Source: an uncultured Oscillospiraceae bacterium (GTDB taxonomy: Bacteria > Bacillota > Clostridia > Oscillospirales > Acutalibacteraceae). Taken from it: DNA of 64,000 nucleotides. The notes under the pieces were generated by a model. The model did no database searches and was not told where the DNA came from. It saw nothing but the letters and a program-made list of their open reading frames with translations. Positions 35,097 to 43,273 of this stretch are shown here, in pieces (within the stretch, counting starts at the first letter, position 1; each line of letters starts with the position of its first letter). The position numbers were made by a program, and so were the translations under genes. The DNA is taken from the NCBI GenBank assembly GCA_905192745.1, contig CAJJLZ010000009.1, positions 11,693-75,692 of the forward strand. Reading direction: 5' to 3'.

Positions 35097-35310
35097 ACGC
35101 GGCCTCCTTTCTGTCCTGTGGGGTGTTTCCGGCGCGCAACCACGGGTTGCGGCGTTGTTTCTTGCGAAGGAAACCGTGGATTGGTGGCGCGGTGTCCGGG
35201 CTTTGCCTATACTGGAAGCAGCGGACGGAACCGGTCGGAACCGTCCCGAATACGGAAAATCTCCGGAGAAGAGGAAACATCCGTGAGATTTGAAGAGGGT
35301 GGGAAAAACT

Positions 35311-35964
35311 ATGAATATTGAGATGGCAAACCGATTGGTGCAGCTGCGGAAGGCCAGCGGACTGACGCAGGAGGGGCTGGCGGAAAAGCTGGGTGTCAGC
35401 CGTCAGGCCGTTTCGAAATGGGAGAGGGCGGAGGCGGCGCCGGACACCGACAATCTGGTTCTGCTTTCCCGTCTGTACAATGTTTCGCTGGACGCCCTTT
35501 TCTTCACCAACGATCCGGTGGAAGCCGGCGTGCCTGTTTCTGCGGAGCCGACGGAAGAAAATGAAACCGGCGGGACGGACGGCGGTGAGCTTGTGGCGGA
35601 AGAGGGGGACGAGGAGGAAAGCGGCGGCTGGTATAGTTCGCCTCTGCGGATTACGCTTGACGCAACATTCCCCGTTCTTCTTGCGCTGATTTATCTTTTG
35701 CTCGGGTTTGCGGGCGGATGGTGGCATCCGGGCTGGCTGATTTTTCTGACGATCCCGTTGTATTATTGCCTGCCGAACGCGGTCCGCAGCGCCCGGGGTG
35801 TACAAGGCGCGTTCCGAAAGGCGCTGATATTTCTGCGGGAACTGCCCTATCCGGTCCTGATTGCGGCGGTCTACCTCTCGTTGGGAATTATGGCAAATTG
35901 GTGGCATCCCGGATGGGTTCTGTTCCTTACCATTCCGATGGTCTACGGCATTCCTCTGAACTGA
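35311..35964 (+). CDS. XRE-family regulator with duplicated C-terminal membrane hairpins
   Basis: A 217-residue protein. Residues 1-60 are a Cro/C1 helix-turn-helix ('RLVQLRKASGLTQEGLAEKL', 'GVSRQAVSKWERAEAAPDT'). A Glu/Gly-rich acidic linker (about 70-110) leads to four predicted membrane helices arranged as two copies of the same unit: 'GGWWHPGWLIFLTIPLYY' and 'ANWWHPGWVLFLTIPMVY', each preceded by a Pro-Val-Leu helix. A membrane-tethered regulator of unknown signal is the simplest reading. The ATG at 35311 starts the HTH directly; GAGGGTGGG precedes it. The 214 bases upstream hold a TATACT -10-like hexamer at 35208 but no clear -35. Confidence 0.85.
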   Translation: MNIEMANRLVQLRKASGLTQEGLAEKLGVSRQAVSKWERAEAAPDTDNLVLLSRLYNVSLDALFFTNDPVEAGVPVSAEPTEENETGGTDGGELVAEEGDEEESGGWYSSPLRITLDATFPVLLALIYLLLGFAGGWWHPGWLIFLTIPLYYCLPNAVRSARGVQGAFRKALIFLRELPYPVLIAAVYLSLGIMANWWHPGWVLFLTIPMVYGIPLN

Positions 35965-36062
35965 AGAAAACACATGGCCGCCTCCCTTTTCCTGTGGGGT
36001 GGCTTTTTCTTTGCTTTCGGTGTATACTATCAACAAAGCAATTTCAGGCGAAAGGGATGGTC

Positions 36063-36512
36063 ATGGCAATGAGCGGACAGAAAATACTGGTGCTGAACGG
36101 CCCCAACCTCAACCTGCTGGGAATGCGGGAGCCGGGCGTCTATGGTTCGGACAGCTATGAAAAAATCTGCGCGCGTATCCGCCGCCGGGCGGAGGAATAC
36201 GGCATCGCGGTGGATTTTGGTCAGTCCAACAGCGAGGGCGCGCTGATCGACCGCCTGCACGCCTGTATCGGCGTGTACGACGGTGTAATCCTGAACGCGG
36301 GGGCGTATACCCACTACAGCTATGCGATCCGGGATGCGATTGCGGCGATCCGTCTGCCGGTGATCGAAGTGCATCTTTCCAACATCCACGCGCGGGAAGA
36401 GTTCCGCCGCACCTCGGTGATTGCCCCGGTCTGCCGCGGACAGATTTCCGGCTTTGGACCGGTCAGCTATCTGCTGGCGCTGGAAGCGTTCGCCGAAACG
36501 GGGCGGAACTGA
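36063..36512 (+). CDS. aroQ: Type II 3-dehydroquinate dehydratase
   Basis: Third step of the shikimate pathway. The 149-residue protein carries 'KILVLNGPNLNLLGMREP', 'FGQSNSEGALIDRLH', 'LNAGAYTHYSYAIRDAI', 'VIEVHLSNIHAREEFR' and 'GQISGFG', with the catalytic Tyr, Arg and His of the type II family. ATG at 36063 (AAAGGGA 5 bases upstream) or 36069 are both plausible. It precedes an acetyltransferase, pepP and efp, as in many Clostridia. Confidence 0.97.
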   Translation: MAMSGQKILVLNGPNLNLLGMREPGVYGSDSYEKICARIRRRAEEYGIAVDFGQSNSEGALIDRLHACIGVYDGVILNAGAYTHYSYAIRDAIAAIRLPVIEVHLSNIHAREEFRRTSVIAPVCRGQISGFGPVSYLLALEAFAETGRN

Positions 36513-36515
36513 ATC

Positions 36516-36983
36516 ATGGAAACACCGCCGCTCCGCGCCGCCGTCCGATCCGGACGGGACGCGATGCAGGAGGAGCGGGTCGCCGCCCTGCTGCATTCCG
36601 TTCCCTGGGGCAGGGGGAGGACGCTGGAGCAGCTCCGGCGGGAGCTGGCGGAATCGCTGTGCTTCGGCGTGTTTCTTCCCATCCGGCCGGACGGGGATTC
36701 CCGGCAGGGCGGGGAGACGCAGGTGGGCTTTGCCCGCGCGCTGATCGACAGCGCGGGGACTTATCATCTCTGCGACGTGGTAGTCGCGGAGGAATGGCGC
36801 GGACAGGGTCTGGGGACGAGGCTGGTGCGGGCGGTTACGCAAGCGCCGGAGCTTCGGGAACGCACCGGCACGCTGGAAACGGAAAACGCGCACGGCTTCT
36901 ATGAAAAGGCCGGTTTCTTCCGCTGCGGCCGGGTGCGGATGCTTCGCCGCCCGCAGAGCAACACCGGAGAGGAATCGTTGTGA
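36516..36983 (+). CDS. GNAT-family N-acetyltransferase
   Basis: A 155-residue acetyltransferase of the type with 'YHLCDVVVAEEWRGQGLGTRL' (acetyl-CoA-binding loop, QGxG) and 'ENAHGFYEKAGFFRCG' near the C-terminus. Substrate unknown. It starts 3 bases after the aroQ stop and ends 15 bases before pepP, so it belongs to the same transcript. Confidence 0.88.
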   Translation: METPPLRAAVRSGRDAMQEERVAALLHSVPWGRGRTLEQLRRELAESLCFGVFLPIRPDGDSRQGGETQVGFARALIDSAGTYHLCDVVVAEEWRGQGLGTRLVRAVTQAPELRERTGTLETENAHGFYEKAGFFRCGRVRMLRRPQSNTGEESL

Positions 36984-36998
36984 AAGGACAGAGCAGAT

Positions 36999-38066
36999 AT
37001 GCAATCGATAGAAAAACTGGCGGCGATGCTGCCCTCCGGCGTGGACGCCGCGCTGGTGACCAGCGGGCACAACCGCCGGTATCTGACCGGTTTTCCTTCC
37101 AGCGCCGGAATGGTGCTGTTTACCCGGGAAGCCGCCTGGTTCCTGACGGATTTCCGGTATATTGAGGCGGCCCGGCGGGCAGTGCGCGGTATGGAATGCG
37201 TGGAATATTCCTCTCTGGCCGAAACGCTGCCGGCGATGGCGGCGCGGCTTGGCCTGCATACCGTGATTGTGGAGGACGAGGGATTGAGCATGGCGGAATA
37301 CCGCCGTCTGTCCGCCATGCTGCCGGATGTGGAGCTGAAAAGCGGCGTGCTGGACGGCCTTCTGCGGGAGTGCCGGTTGATGAAAACGCCGGAGGAACTG
37401 GAAAAAATCAAGGCGGCGCAGGCGCTGACCGAATATGGATTTGAGCATATCCTTCCCTTTATCCGCCCGGGCCGCACCGAGCGGGAGGTGGCGCTGGAAC
37501 TGGAATTCCTGATTCGGAATCAGGGGGCGGAAGGGGTGGCCTTCGACTTTATCGTGGTGTCGGGGGCAAATTCCTCTCTGCCGCACGGCGTGCCGGGGGA
37601 TAAGGAGATCGAGCCGGGCGATTTCGTTACCATGGATTTTGGCGCGCGGGTGGACGGCTGGCATTCGGATATGACCCGCACCGTGGCGGTCGGCTCCTGT
37701 TCGGAGGAACAGCGGCGGGTATACGATACCGTATTGCGGGCGCAGCTTGCCGCCCTGTCCGTCCTGCGGGCGGGGCTTCCCTGCGCCGAGGGAGACGCCG
37801 CCGCGCGGAATGTCATCCGGGCGGCGGGCTACGGCGACTGCTTCGGCCATGCGACCGGTCATGGCGTCGGGGTGGAGATTCATGAAGAGCCGCGGCTTTC
37901 CCCGCGGGCGGGGGATGAAATTCTGCGGGCGGGGACGGTCGTTACGGTGGAACCGGGGATTTATCTACCGGGGCGCTTCGGCGTGCGCATAGAAGATATG
38001 GCAAGCATTACCGAGGAAGGCTGCGAAAATCTGACGAAATCGCCAAAAGAGCTTCGGATACTGTAA
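36999..38066 (+). CDS. pepP: Xaa-Pro aminopeptidase (M24B)
   Basis: Removes N-terminal residues that precede proline. The 355-residue protein has a creatinase-like N-terminal domain (residues 1-125: 'LVTSGHNRRYLTGFPSSAGM') and a pita-bread catalytic domain with metal ligands in 'TMDFGARVDGWHSDMTRT', 'GHATGHGVGVEIHEEP', 'VTVEPGIYLPG' and 'GVRIEDMASI'. The order aroQ-pepP-efp is standard in Firmicutes, and the enzyme may help process short proline peptides (inference). Confidence 0.95.
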   Translation: MQSIEKLAAMLPSGVDAALVTSGHNRRYLTGFPSSAGMVLFTREAAWFLTDFRYIEAARRAVRGMECVEYSSLAETLPAMAARLGLHTVIVEDEGLSMAEYRRLSAMLPDVELKSGVLDGLLRECRLMKTPEELEKIKAAQALTEYGFEHILPFIRPGRTEREVALELEFLIRNQGAEGVAFDFIVVSGANSSLPHGVPGDKEIEPGDFVTMDFGARVDGWHSDMTRTVAVGSCSEEQRRVYDTVLRAQLAALSVLRAGLPCAEGDAAARNVIRAAGYGDCFGHATGHGVGVEIHEEPRLSPRAGDEILRAGTVVTVEPGIYLPGRFGVRIEDMASITEEGCENLTKSPKELRIL

Positions 38067-38083
38067 CCCTTACAAAATTTGTC

Positions 38084-38112
38084 TTGAAAAAAGCCCGGTT
38101 ATACGGTAAAAT
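38084..38112 (+). promoter_or_regulatory. Promoter of efp
   Basis: TTGAAA (38084-38089), 17-base spacer, TAAAAT (38107-38112); leader about 85 bases to the efp ATG. Confidence 0.7.
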
Positions 38113-38202
38113 AAGAAACGACTTTGTAACTGCAAAAGCAGGATAAGCGATGGTATGTCCGTTAAAAGCAGGACAGTTTTTTAATCAATGGAGGTAGTAT
38201 AA

Positions 38203-38760
38203 ATGGTATCTGCGGGTGATTTCCGGAACGGCGTTACCTTTGAGATGGATGGGAACGTGTATCAGATCATCGAATTCCAGCATGTAAAGCCCGGCAAGGG
38301 CGCGGCGTTCGTTCGCACCAAGATCCGCAACGTGATCGCCGGTTCCGTGGTGGAAAAGACCTTCAACCCGACCGATAAATTCCCGACCGCCTATGTCGAA
38401 CGTAAGGAAATGGAATATTCCTATAACGACGGGGATCTCTATTATTTCATGGATCCCGAGACGTACGAGCTGGTTCCGATCAACGGGGACATCCTTTCCG
38501 ACAACTTCAAATTCGTGAAGGAGAACATGGTCTGCAAGATCGCATCCTACAAGGGGAATGTGTTCGGCGTGGAGCCCCCCAATTTCGTGGAGCTTCAGGT
38601 GACCACCACCGATCCCGGGTTCAAGGGCGATACCGCGACCAACGCCACCAAGCCCGCCACGCTCGAAACCGGCGCGGAAATCCGCGTGCCGCTTTTTATC
38701 GATGAAGGCGAAATGATCCGCATCGATACCCGCACCGGCGAATACATGGAACGCGCGTAA
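38203..38760 (+). CDS. efp: Elongation factor P
   Basis: Rescues ribosomes stalled at polyproline. The 185-residue three-domain protein starts MVSAGDFRNGVTFEMDGNVY; the acceptor loop 'QHVKPGKGAAFVRT' places Lys32 at the tip, as in Bacillus EF-P where that lysine is modified. It ends with 'PLFIDEGEMIRIDTRTGEYM'. GGAGGTAG precedes the ATG. Confidence 0.98.
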   Translation: MVSAGDFRNGVTFEMDGNVYQIIEFQHVKPGKGAAFVRTKIRNVIAGSVVEKTFNPTDKFPTAYVERKEMEYSYNDGDLYYFMDPETYELVPINGDILSDNFKFVKENMVCKIASYKGNVFGVEPPNFVELQVTTTDPGFKGDTATNATKPATLETGAEIRVPLFIDEGEMIRIDTRTGEYMERA

Positions 38761-38902
38761 TTTTTTCATCGCAGAATGTCCGCGTATGCGTGGAAAATTG
38801 TATAGCGCCGAAGGAACCGGCGTATACTTTCACTGATCGGCCGGGCCGGCCGACAACAGCAGGCTCCGCCCGTCGGAGCCGCATTGAAGGAGGAGCTGTA
38901 AC

Positions 38903-39343
38903 ATGACCGTTATGGAAAAAGTGTCGTACCTGAAGGGGCTGGCCGAAGGCCTGGGGGTGGACGATTCCACCAAGGAAGGCAAACTGCTGAAGGCGATTGT
39001 CGATGTGCTCGACGATATGGCTTCCGATCTGGAAAGTCTGGAGGATTACACCGAGGAACTGACGGAGCAGGTTGATGCGATCGATGAGGATCTCGATTCG
39101 CTGGAGTCGGATTTCTATGAGGAATACGACGAGGACGACTGCGACTGCTGCGGCGATGAGGATTTCTACGACATCACCTGCCCGAACTGTGAGGAAGAGT
39201 TCAGCGTGGATGAGGAGACCCTTCTCGAAGGTTCGATCGAATGCCCGAACTGCGGCGAAAAGCTGGAGTTTGACATTGAGGACTGCGATTGCGGTGACGG
39301 CTGTGAATGCGGCTGCCATGGCGACAGCGAAGAGGATCAGTAA
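38903..39343 (+). CDS. Acidic zinc-ribbon protein (CD1247-like) downstream of efp
   Basis: A 146-residue protein with an N-terminal helical segment conserved in Clostridia ('TVMEKVSYLKGLAEGLGVDD'), a very acidic coiled region (about 40-85), and a C-terminal part with a four-cysteine zinc ribbon (ITCPNCEEEFS...IECPNCGEKL) flanked by further Cys-rich stretches ('DCDCCGDED', 'DCDCGDGCECGCHG'). AAGGAGGAG precedes the ATG. Proteins of this layout often lie next to efp; the function is unknown. Confidence 0.85.
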   Translation: MTVMEKVSYLKGLAEGLGVDDSTKEGKLLKAIVDVLDDMASDLESLEDYTEELTEQVDAIDEDLDSLESDFYEEYDEDDCDCCGDEDFYDITCPNCEEEFSVDEETLLEGSIECPNCGEKLEFDIEDCDCGDGCECGCHGDSEEDQ

Positions 39344-39397
39344 GAAATCGTACGGATCCGGGACGGTCTGACGGACGGTCACCGTTCTGTATACACG

Positions 39398-39436
39398 GGG
39401 GTGTTGCAAAATGAAACATTTTGCAGCACCCCTTTA
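39398..39436 (+). terminator. Intrinsic terminator after the zinc-ribbon gene
   Basis: 16-pair stem (39398-39413 with 39417-39432, one G-U pair, AAA loop) followed by a short T run. Confidence 0.75.
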
Positions 39437-39476
39437 TCTGTGAAATATTTCCCTCGACGGGGAGGAACGGTTGTCG

Positions 39477-40281
39477 ATGAGGTCCGCAAACAGGGAGGAA
39501 ATCCACAAGAATACGCCGGACGGGCGCGTCATAATCCATAAGGCCTGTCACGCCGGGGAACAGGAAGCGCTGACGGCTCTGCGGAAAAACGGATTCACCG
39601 ACTGTCCGGAATTTCTTGGGGTGGACAGTGGGGGGACAGGCTTATTATGCCGTTCCTTCGGGGTATACGGCGGATGAGAATGCCCGCATGACAAAGAAAC
39701 AGTTTCTGCATTTCATGAGAATGCTTCGCCGTATGCACGACGCTTCCCGCCCTGTTCCGGGGGAGGATTGGGTGATCTGCCACCACAATCTGTCCCCGCA
39801 AAGCGTTCTGTTTGACCTGCCGTGCGATTATTTGGGAAGTCTGCCCCGCGCGGTCATTGCCTGGGATTTCTGTGGTCCCGGGCATCGTTGGGAGGATATC
39901 GTTTTTGTCTGCTGGCTTTGGCTGGGCATCGGCGGCGTTCCGTCCGACGGCGAACGTTACAGGGATTTTCCCTTTCCTCCAAACGACGCCGATATTTTAC
40001 AGACTATCCGGGAGGGTCTGGATGCCTATGCCGGGGAGGACCGGCAGCTCCGATGGGAGATCGGCCGGGATTTCGATGGCCGTCTTGGCGCACGGATGGA
40101 AGCCGTGATGGTGTTCACGGAGGAAAATAAGGGCGATATTTTGAAAACACGCCGTTTGGTAAACGCCGGGCAGCAGTGGGTCGCCAATCACCGCGGCGAG
40201 CTGCGGAAGGCCGCGGAAATTGAGTGTCCACCGGTGATCCAACGCCGTGAAAAAACGGATCGGGGGAAAGAAAAATGCTGA
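39477..40281 (+). pseudogene. Aminoglycoside-phosphotransferase-like gene split by a frameshift at a G6 tract
   Basis: Two overlapping frames together make one protein of about 267 residues. The first (39477 to 39677; TTG 39471 is an alternative start) reads 'VIIHKACHAGEQEALTAL' and runs to 'CPEFLGVDS'; the second continues from 'GGQAYYAVPSGYTADENA' and carries 'DWVICHHNLSPQSVLFDLP' and 'AVIAWDFCGPGHRWEDIVFV', which fit the catalytic HxD/HNLxPxN and DxxxP loops of the APH kinase family, as in small phosphotransferase-like proteins. The frames meet at six G (39630-39635); removing one G restores a single frame. The cause may be real gene decay, slippage-based phase variation or an assembly error. 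GGAGG precedes the start. Confidence 0.75.
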
Positions 40282-41093
40282 CGGAAGAGATCAGGGCGGC
40301 CGGCGCGGCGGAGGGATACCGCTGCGACGCGGAAAAGGGAACGATTTCCGGCGTGGTAGACGGGATCGCTTTTCGGGCGGAATTTACAGACGGGCTTCGG
40401 CTGGAAATGTCGGTAAGTATTCCGCAAAAGCAGCTTCCCCAAACAGAAAAACGGCTCGCCGCCAAATATCCGGGAGCTACGGCTGCGCCCTATCGCTTCG
40501 GGATTCTGGTGACCCTTCCCGGCGCGGAGACGATGACCGGGGAAGGATTTACGGCGTTTCTGAAAGCGGCGGCCGCCGAGACGCTGAAGGACGTAGGCGC
40601 GTCGCACGATGAAAAGTTTGAACGGTACGGGGAACCGCTTTATGTGTATCTTCGCGGTGCGGTGGGGGCGCTTCTCGGCGCTCTGGTCGGCGCGATTCCC
40701 TGGCTGCTCGTGAGCGGCGGCTGGTTTTCGGTTTGGCTGGGCGGATTGATCAGTACCGCTTCCTTTTTCGGATACCGCCTGTTCAAAGGGGCGCATCATA
40801 CCGCCTTTGCTACGGCGTGTGTCCTTTTCTTCTCATTGGCCGCTTTGCTTGGCGCGGAATTTGTGCCGCTTATCTCCGCTTTCTGGCTCAGCGGCGCTTA
40901 TGCGACAATGGGGGAAGCCTTTCAGGCAATCGGCGGGTATATCGCTGAAGCAGGGTTAGCGCAGTTCTTTGGAAGCCTTGGTCTGGGCGTGATTTTCGGA
41001 GGAATCGGTCTGTTTTCCATTCGGAAGTACATCTCGGTTTATACCCATGAACCGCGTTTCCTCCGCCGCCGCAAGGAGCCGAAGAACAAATAA
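40275..41093 (+). CDS. Membrane protein of unknown function
   Basis: A 272-residue protein starting inside the stop region of the kinase-like gene (overlap 7 bases), after GGGGGAAAG. Residues 1-110 form a soluble alpha/beta part ('SGVVDGIAFRAEFTDGLRLE', 'FGILVTLPGAETMTG'); about 120-255 hold four to five hydrophobic helices rich in Gly/Ala; the tail is basic (PRFLRRRKEPKNK). I do not recognise the family. The tight overlap suggests translational coupling with the broken upstream gene. Confidence 0.75.
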   Translation: MLTEEIRAAGAAEGYRCDAEKGTISGVVDGIAFRAEFTDGLRLEMSVSIPQKQLPQTEKRLAAKYPGATAAPYRFGILVTLPGAETMTGEGFTAFLKAAAAETLKDVGASHDEKFERYGEPLYVYLRGAVGALLGALVGAIPWLLVSGGWFSVWLGGLISTASFFGYRLFKGAHHTAFATACVLFFSLAALLGAEFVPLISAFWLSGAYATMGEAFQAIGGYIAEAGLAQFFGSLGLGVIFGGIGLFSIRKYISVYTHEPRFLRRRKEPKNK

Positions 41094-41110
41094 AACGGCA
41101 CTCAAATTGG

Positions 41111-41151
41111 AAAAAAGCAAGGGAAAAGTGGATCTTTTCCCTTGCTTTTTT
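41111..41151. terminator. Bidirectional terminator between convergent genes
   Basis: 18-bp perfect stem AAAAAAGCAAGGGAAAAG / CTTTTCCCTTGCTTTTTT with a 5-base loop; T runs on both strands. Confidence 0.9.
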
Positions 41152-41164
41152 TGCGGTTATTCCG

Positions 41165-41557
41165 TTATACATAGTACGGATTTGGTTTGAAAATAATGCT
41201 TATCAGGTCAACGATCACTCCAATGAGGAACAGACCGCCGGTGAACAGATACAAAACGCCCATTCCAATTTTTCCTTCATAAAATTTATGAGCGCCCACA
41301 TATCCGAGAAACAAGCACAGGAGCAATGAAATCCATTTGTTTCTGGGCTTTTTTAACGCCGCGGCATTGATCGTATTGTTATTTGTGTTAACGTTGCTGT
41401 TTGCGTTATTGATGACAATATTGGGGGTGTTGGCGGCTGATTGCGTTATGTTTTCTACCTGTCTGCCGCAGTGCGTGCAAAGAACCGCATCTTCCGGGAT
41501 TTTTTCACCGCAATGTTTGCAAAACTTCTGCTTTTCTTCGGTAATTAATTCAGACAT
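41165..41557 (-). CDS. Zinc-ribbon plus TM2-domain membrane protein
   Basis: A 130-residue protein. Residues 12-33 are a zinc ribbon (FCKHCGEKIPEDAVLCTHCG). An Asn/Thr-rich linker (about 45-66) is followed by a TM2 domain with two membrane helices: 'WISLLLCLFLGYVGAHKFYE', then 'GVLYLFTGGLFLIGVIVDLI'. TM2 proteins are widespread; their role is unclear. A TAAAGGAGG site precedes the ATG. It is divergent from a small XRE regulator, with two shared operators and a well-formed promoter between them. Confidence 0.9.
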   Translation of the reverse strand: MSELITEEKQKFCKHCGEKIPEDAVLCTHCGRQVENITQSAANTPNIVINNANSNVNTNNNTINAAALKKPRNKWISLLLCLFLGYVGAHKFYEGKIGMGVLYLFTGGLFLIGVIVDLISIIFKPNPYYV

Positions 41558-41577
41558 TTTCCTTCCTCCTTTAATAA

Positions 41578-41596
41578 TGACATCTACTGAATGTCA
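41578..41596. promoter_or_regulatory. Operator copy 1 in the TM2/XRE divergent region
   Basis: TGACAT-N7-ATGTCA, a perfect 6-bp inverted repeat in a 19-base site. It lies just downstream of the minus-strand -10, near the transcription start of the TM2 gene. Confidence 0.75.
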
Positions 41597-41607
41597 TATC
41601 TGCTAAT

Positions 41608-41636
41608 AATATAGCATACAATTTTCTCGTTGACAA
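41608..41636 (-). promoter_or_regulatory. Promoter of the TM2-domain gene
   Basis: Minus strand TTGTCA (41631-41636), 17-base spacer, TATATT (41608-41613). Its -35 lies inside operator copy 2. Confidence 0.75.
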
Positions 41637-41649
41637 GTACTGAATGTCA
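41631..41649. promoter_or_regulatory. Operator copy 2 in the TM2/XRE divergent region
   Basis: TGACA-N9-TGTCA; 16 of 19 bases match copy 1, including the shared core TACTGAATGTCA. Start-to-start distance from copy 1 is 53 bases, close to five helical turns. It overlaps the TM2 gene's -35 and ends 13 bases before the XRE start codon. Confidence 0.75.
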
Positions 41650-41662
41650 AAAGGAATGCGAT

Positions 41663-41905
41663 ATGTTTATTAATAAAGCTAAAGATGGAAATAATAATAT
41701 CAGCGGAAAAAACATTGCGAAGTTTCGAAAAGAGTTGAATATCTCTCAGCGGGAATTGGCGGATCGGCTGCAATTGACGGGATTGGATATTGACAAGAAT
41801 GCGATTCAGCGGATAGAGTCCGGGAAACGCTTTGTTACGGATGTCGAACTTGTTTATTTCTCAGAGGTTCTGGATAAAACATTAAACGAATTGCTTTTCT
41901 GTTAG
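41663..41905 (+). CDS. Small XRE-family transcriptional regulator
   Basis: An 80-residue protein that is essentially one helix-turn-helix domain: 'NIAKFRKELNISQRELADRL', then 'DKNAIQRIESGKRFVTDVEL' and a C-terminal 'ALDKTLNELLF'-like helix. AAAAGGA lies 8 bases before the ATG at 41663; a longer TTG-initiated frame would cover operator copy 2. Two matching inverted repeats in the shared upstream region make it a likely autoregulator that also controls the divergent TM2 gene (inference). Confidence 0.88.
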   Translation: MFINKAKDGNNNISGKNIAKFRKELNISQRELADRLQLTGLDIDKNAIQRIESGKRFVTDVELVYFSEVLDKTLNELLFC

Positions 41906-41925
41906 CGGATTCGTATATAGAAACA

Positions 41926-41967
41926 AAAAGCCTGCCGGGAAGCGTATCGTCGTCCCGGCAGGCTTTT
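41926..41967. terminator. Bidirectional terminator between XRE and D,D-carboxypeptidase genes
   Basis: 15-bp perfect stem AAAAGCCTGCCGGGA / TCCCGGCAGGCTTTT between convergent genes. Confidence 0.9.
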
Positions 41968-42045
41968 GCTGTATTTTCAGTCTTCATGGCACAGGGAAAA
42001 TCCCGAATCCGTCCAATTCTGCGACCCGCGGATTTTGGCCGCTCC

Positions 42046-43098
42046 TTATTGGTGCGACGCCTCGGCGGCGAAGGCTTCGTTCAGAAGGGAAACCGCGTCG
42101 GCCCATCGGCCGTCGCTGGAAACGCCCCCCATGACGATAGCCATCATTTCCGCATTGTCCCGGACGGCGCTGACCGCTACGCAGTAGCCGGCCTCGTTGG
42201 TGAAACCGGTTTTCATCCCGGTCGCGCCTTCAAAATAATAGCTGCTGGAGGGATTGATAACTTCATTGGTATTGGTCCAGCTCACGCTCTGACCGGAGAG
42301 GAGGGTGTAGCTGGCCGACGTTTTGGCGATGGATGCCCGGATATTGTCATATTTCATGGCGTTGCGGGCAATCCGAAGCATATCGTTGGCCGTGGTGTAA
42401 TGGTCGGGGGAATAAAAGCCGTCCGGATTGCTGAAGTGGCTGTTGGAAGCGCCGATCTTTATCAGTTCATCGTTCAGTTTATTGATGAAAACCCGAACCG
42501 CGTCCACATCGTTCAGCGTATCGTCTCCGGCGGATTTCCTCCCGAGATGCGCGGCAATGACATAGGCGGCGTCATTGCCCGAAGGAAGGAGCAGCGCGTC
42601 CAGCAGCATGTCCCGCGTCAGGCGGTAGCCGGACTCCAGATGAGCGAGGCTGGATCCCTTCTGTACCAGAGAAAGCTCGGTTCCGACGGTGAATTCCTCT
42701 TCCGGTCCGCAGAGCTCGGTCATGACGGCGGCGGTCAGCAGCTTGGTCAGGCTGGCGGGATAGCAGCGTTCGTCCGCGTCCTTGCTGTACAAAACCGTAT
42801 CGTGGGTAACGTCGTACAAAACGACCCGCGGCGTGGTAAGAGGCGCGGAGACCGCAATGGTGGGATAGGTCGGCTTGGCTGTTGTAGTGGCGGCGACGGT
42901 CGTCGTCGTGGCGGGCGTGTCCGATACCGGCTCGTTCCCGGGGGAAAGCACATTGGCAATACCGCCGGCGATAAACCAGATCAACAGCGCCAGAAGGGCG
43001 ACGATCACCAGCGATAATCCAATTACCAGAGCTCGCCGTTTCCAAAGGCGTTTTTTCCTTTTGGCGCCGGCGGCTGTCCGTATTGGTTTCTCTTTCAT
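42046..43098 (-). CDS. D-alanyl-D-alanine carboxypeptidase, S11 family (PBP5-type)
   Basis: Removes the terminal D-Ala from peptidoglycan stem peptides. The 350-residue protein has a basic cytoplasmic start, one membrane helix (about residues 26-48), a Thr-rich linker and an S11 penicillin-binding domain with SxxK 'PASLTKLLTAAV', SxN 'LLPSGNDAAYVIA' and KTG 'GATGMKTGFTNEAGYC'. The C-terminal PBP5 beta-domain seems absent. The ATG at 43098 follows AAAGAGGT; an open frame upstream to 43227 has no such site. Unlike soluble PBP5 proteins it would be held by its N-terminus. Confidence 0.94.
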   Translation of the reverse strand: MKEKPIRTAAGAKRKKRLWKRRALVIGLSLVIVALLALLIWFIAGGIANVLSPGNEPVSDTPATTTTVAATTTAKPTYPTIAVSAPLTTPRVVLYDVTHDTVLYSKDADERCYPASLTKLLTAAVMTELCGPEEEFTVGTELSLVQKGSSLAHLESGYRLTRDMLLDALLLPSGNDAAYVIAAHLGRKSAGDDTLNDVDAVRVFINKLNDELIKIGASNSHFSNPDGFYSPDHYTTANDMLRIARNAMKYDNIRASIAKTSASYTLLSGQSVSWTNTNEVINPSSSYYFEGATGMKTGFTNEAGYCVAVSAVRDNAEMMAIVMGGVSSDGRWADAVSLLNEAFAAEASHQ

Positions 43099-43273
43099 AT
43101 GATACCTCTTTTCCTGTAGGCAGTTTTCCTTCCGTGCGCTTCTGCGGACGGGAAACAAAAACAGTATACTATATTTTGGGATGGTTTTGTATCCCCAATT
43201 TTTTGATTTTGGTTTTTCCTGTGTCAAAAAGCCGAAGAATCTACGCCGCGGCTTGCGCAGCCTGTAAATTATC
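43099..43273. other. Spacer between the carboxypeptidase gene and the repeat array
   Basis: 175 bases. A minus-strand TATACT (around 43165) could be the carboxypeptidase -10, without a clear -35. Nothing else is recognised. Confidence 0.35.
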
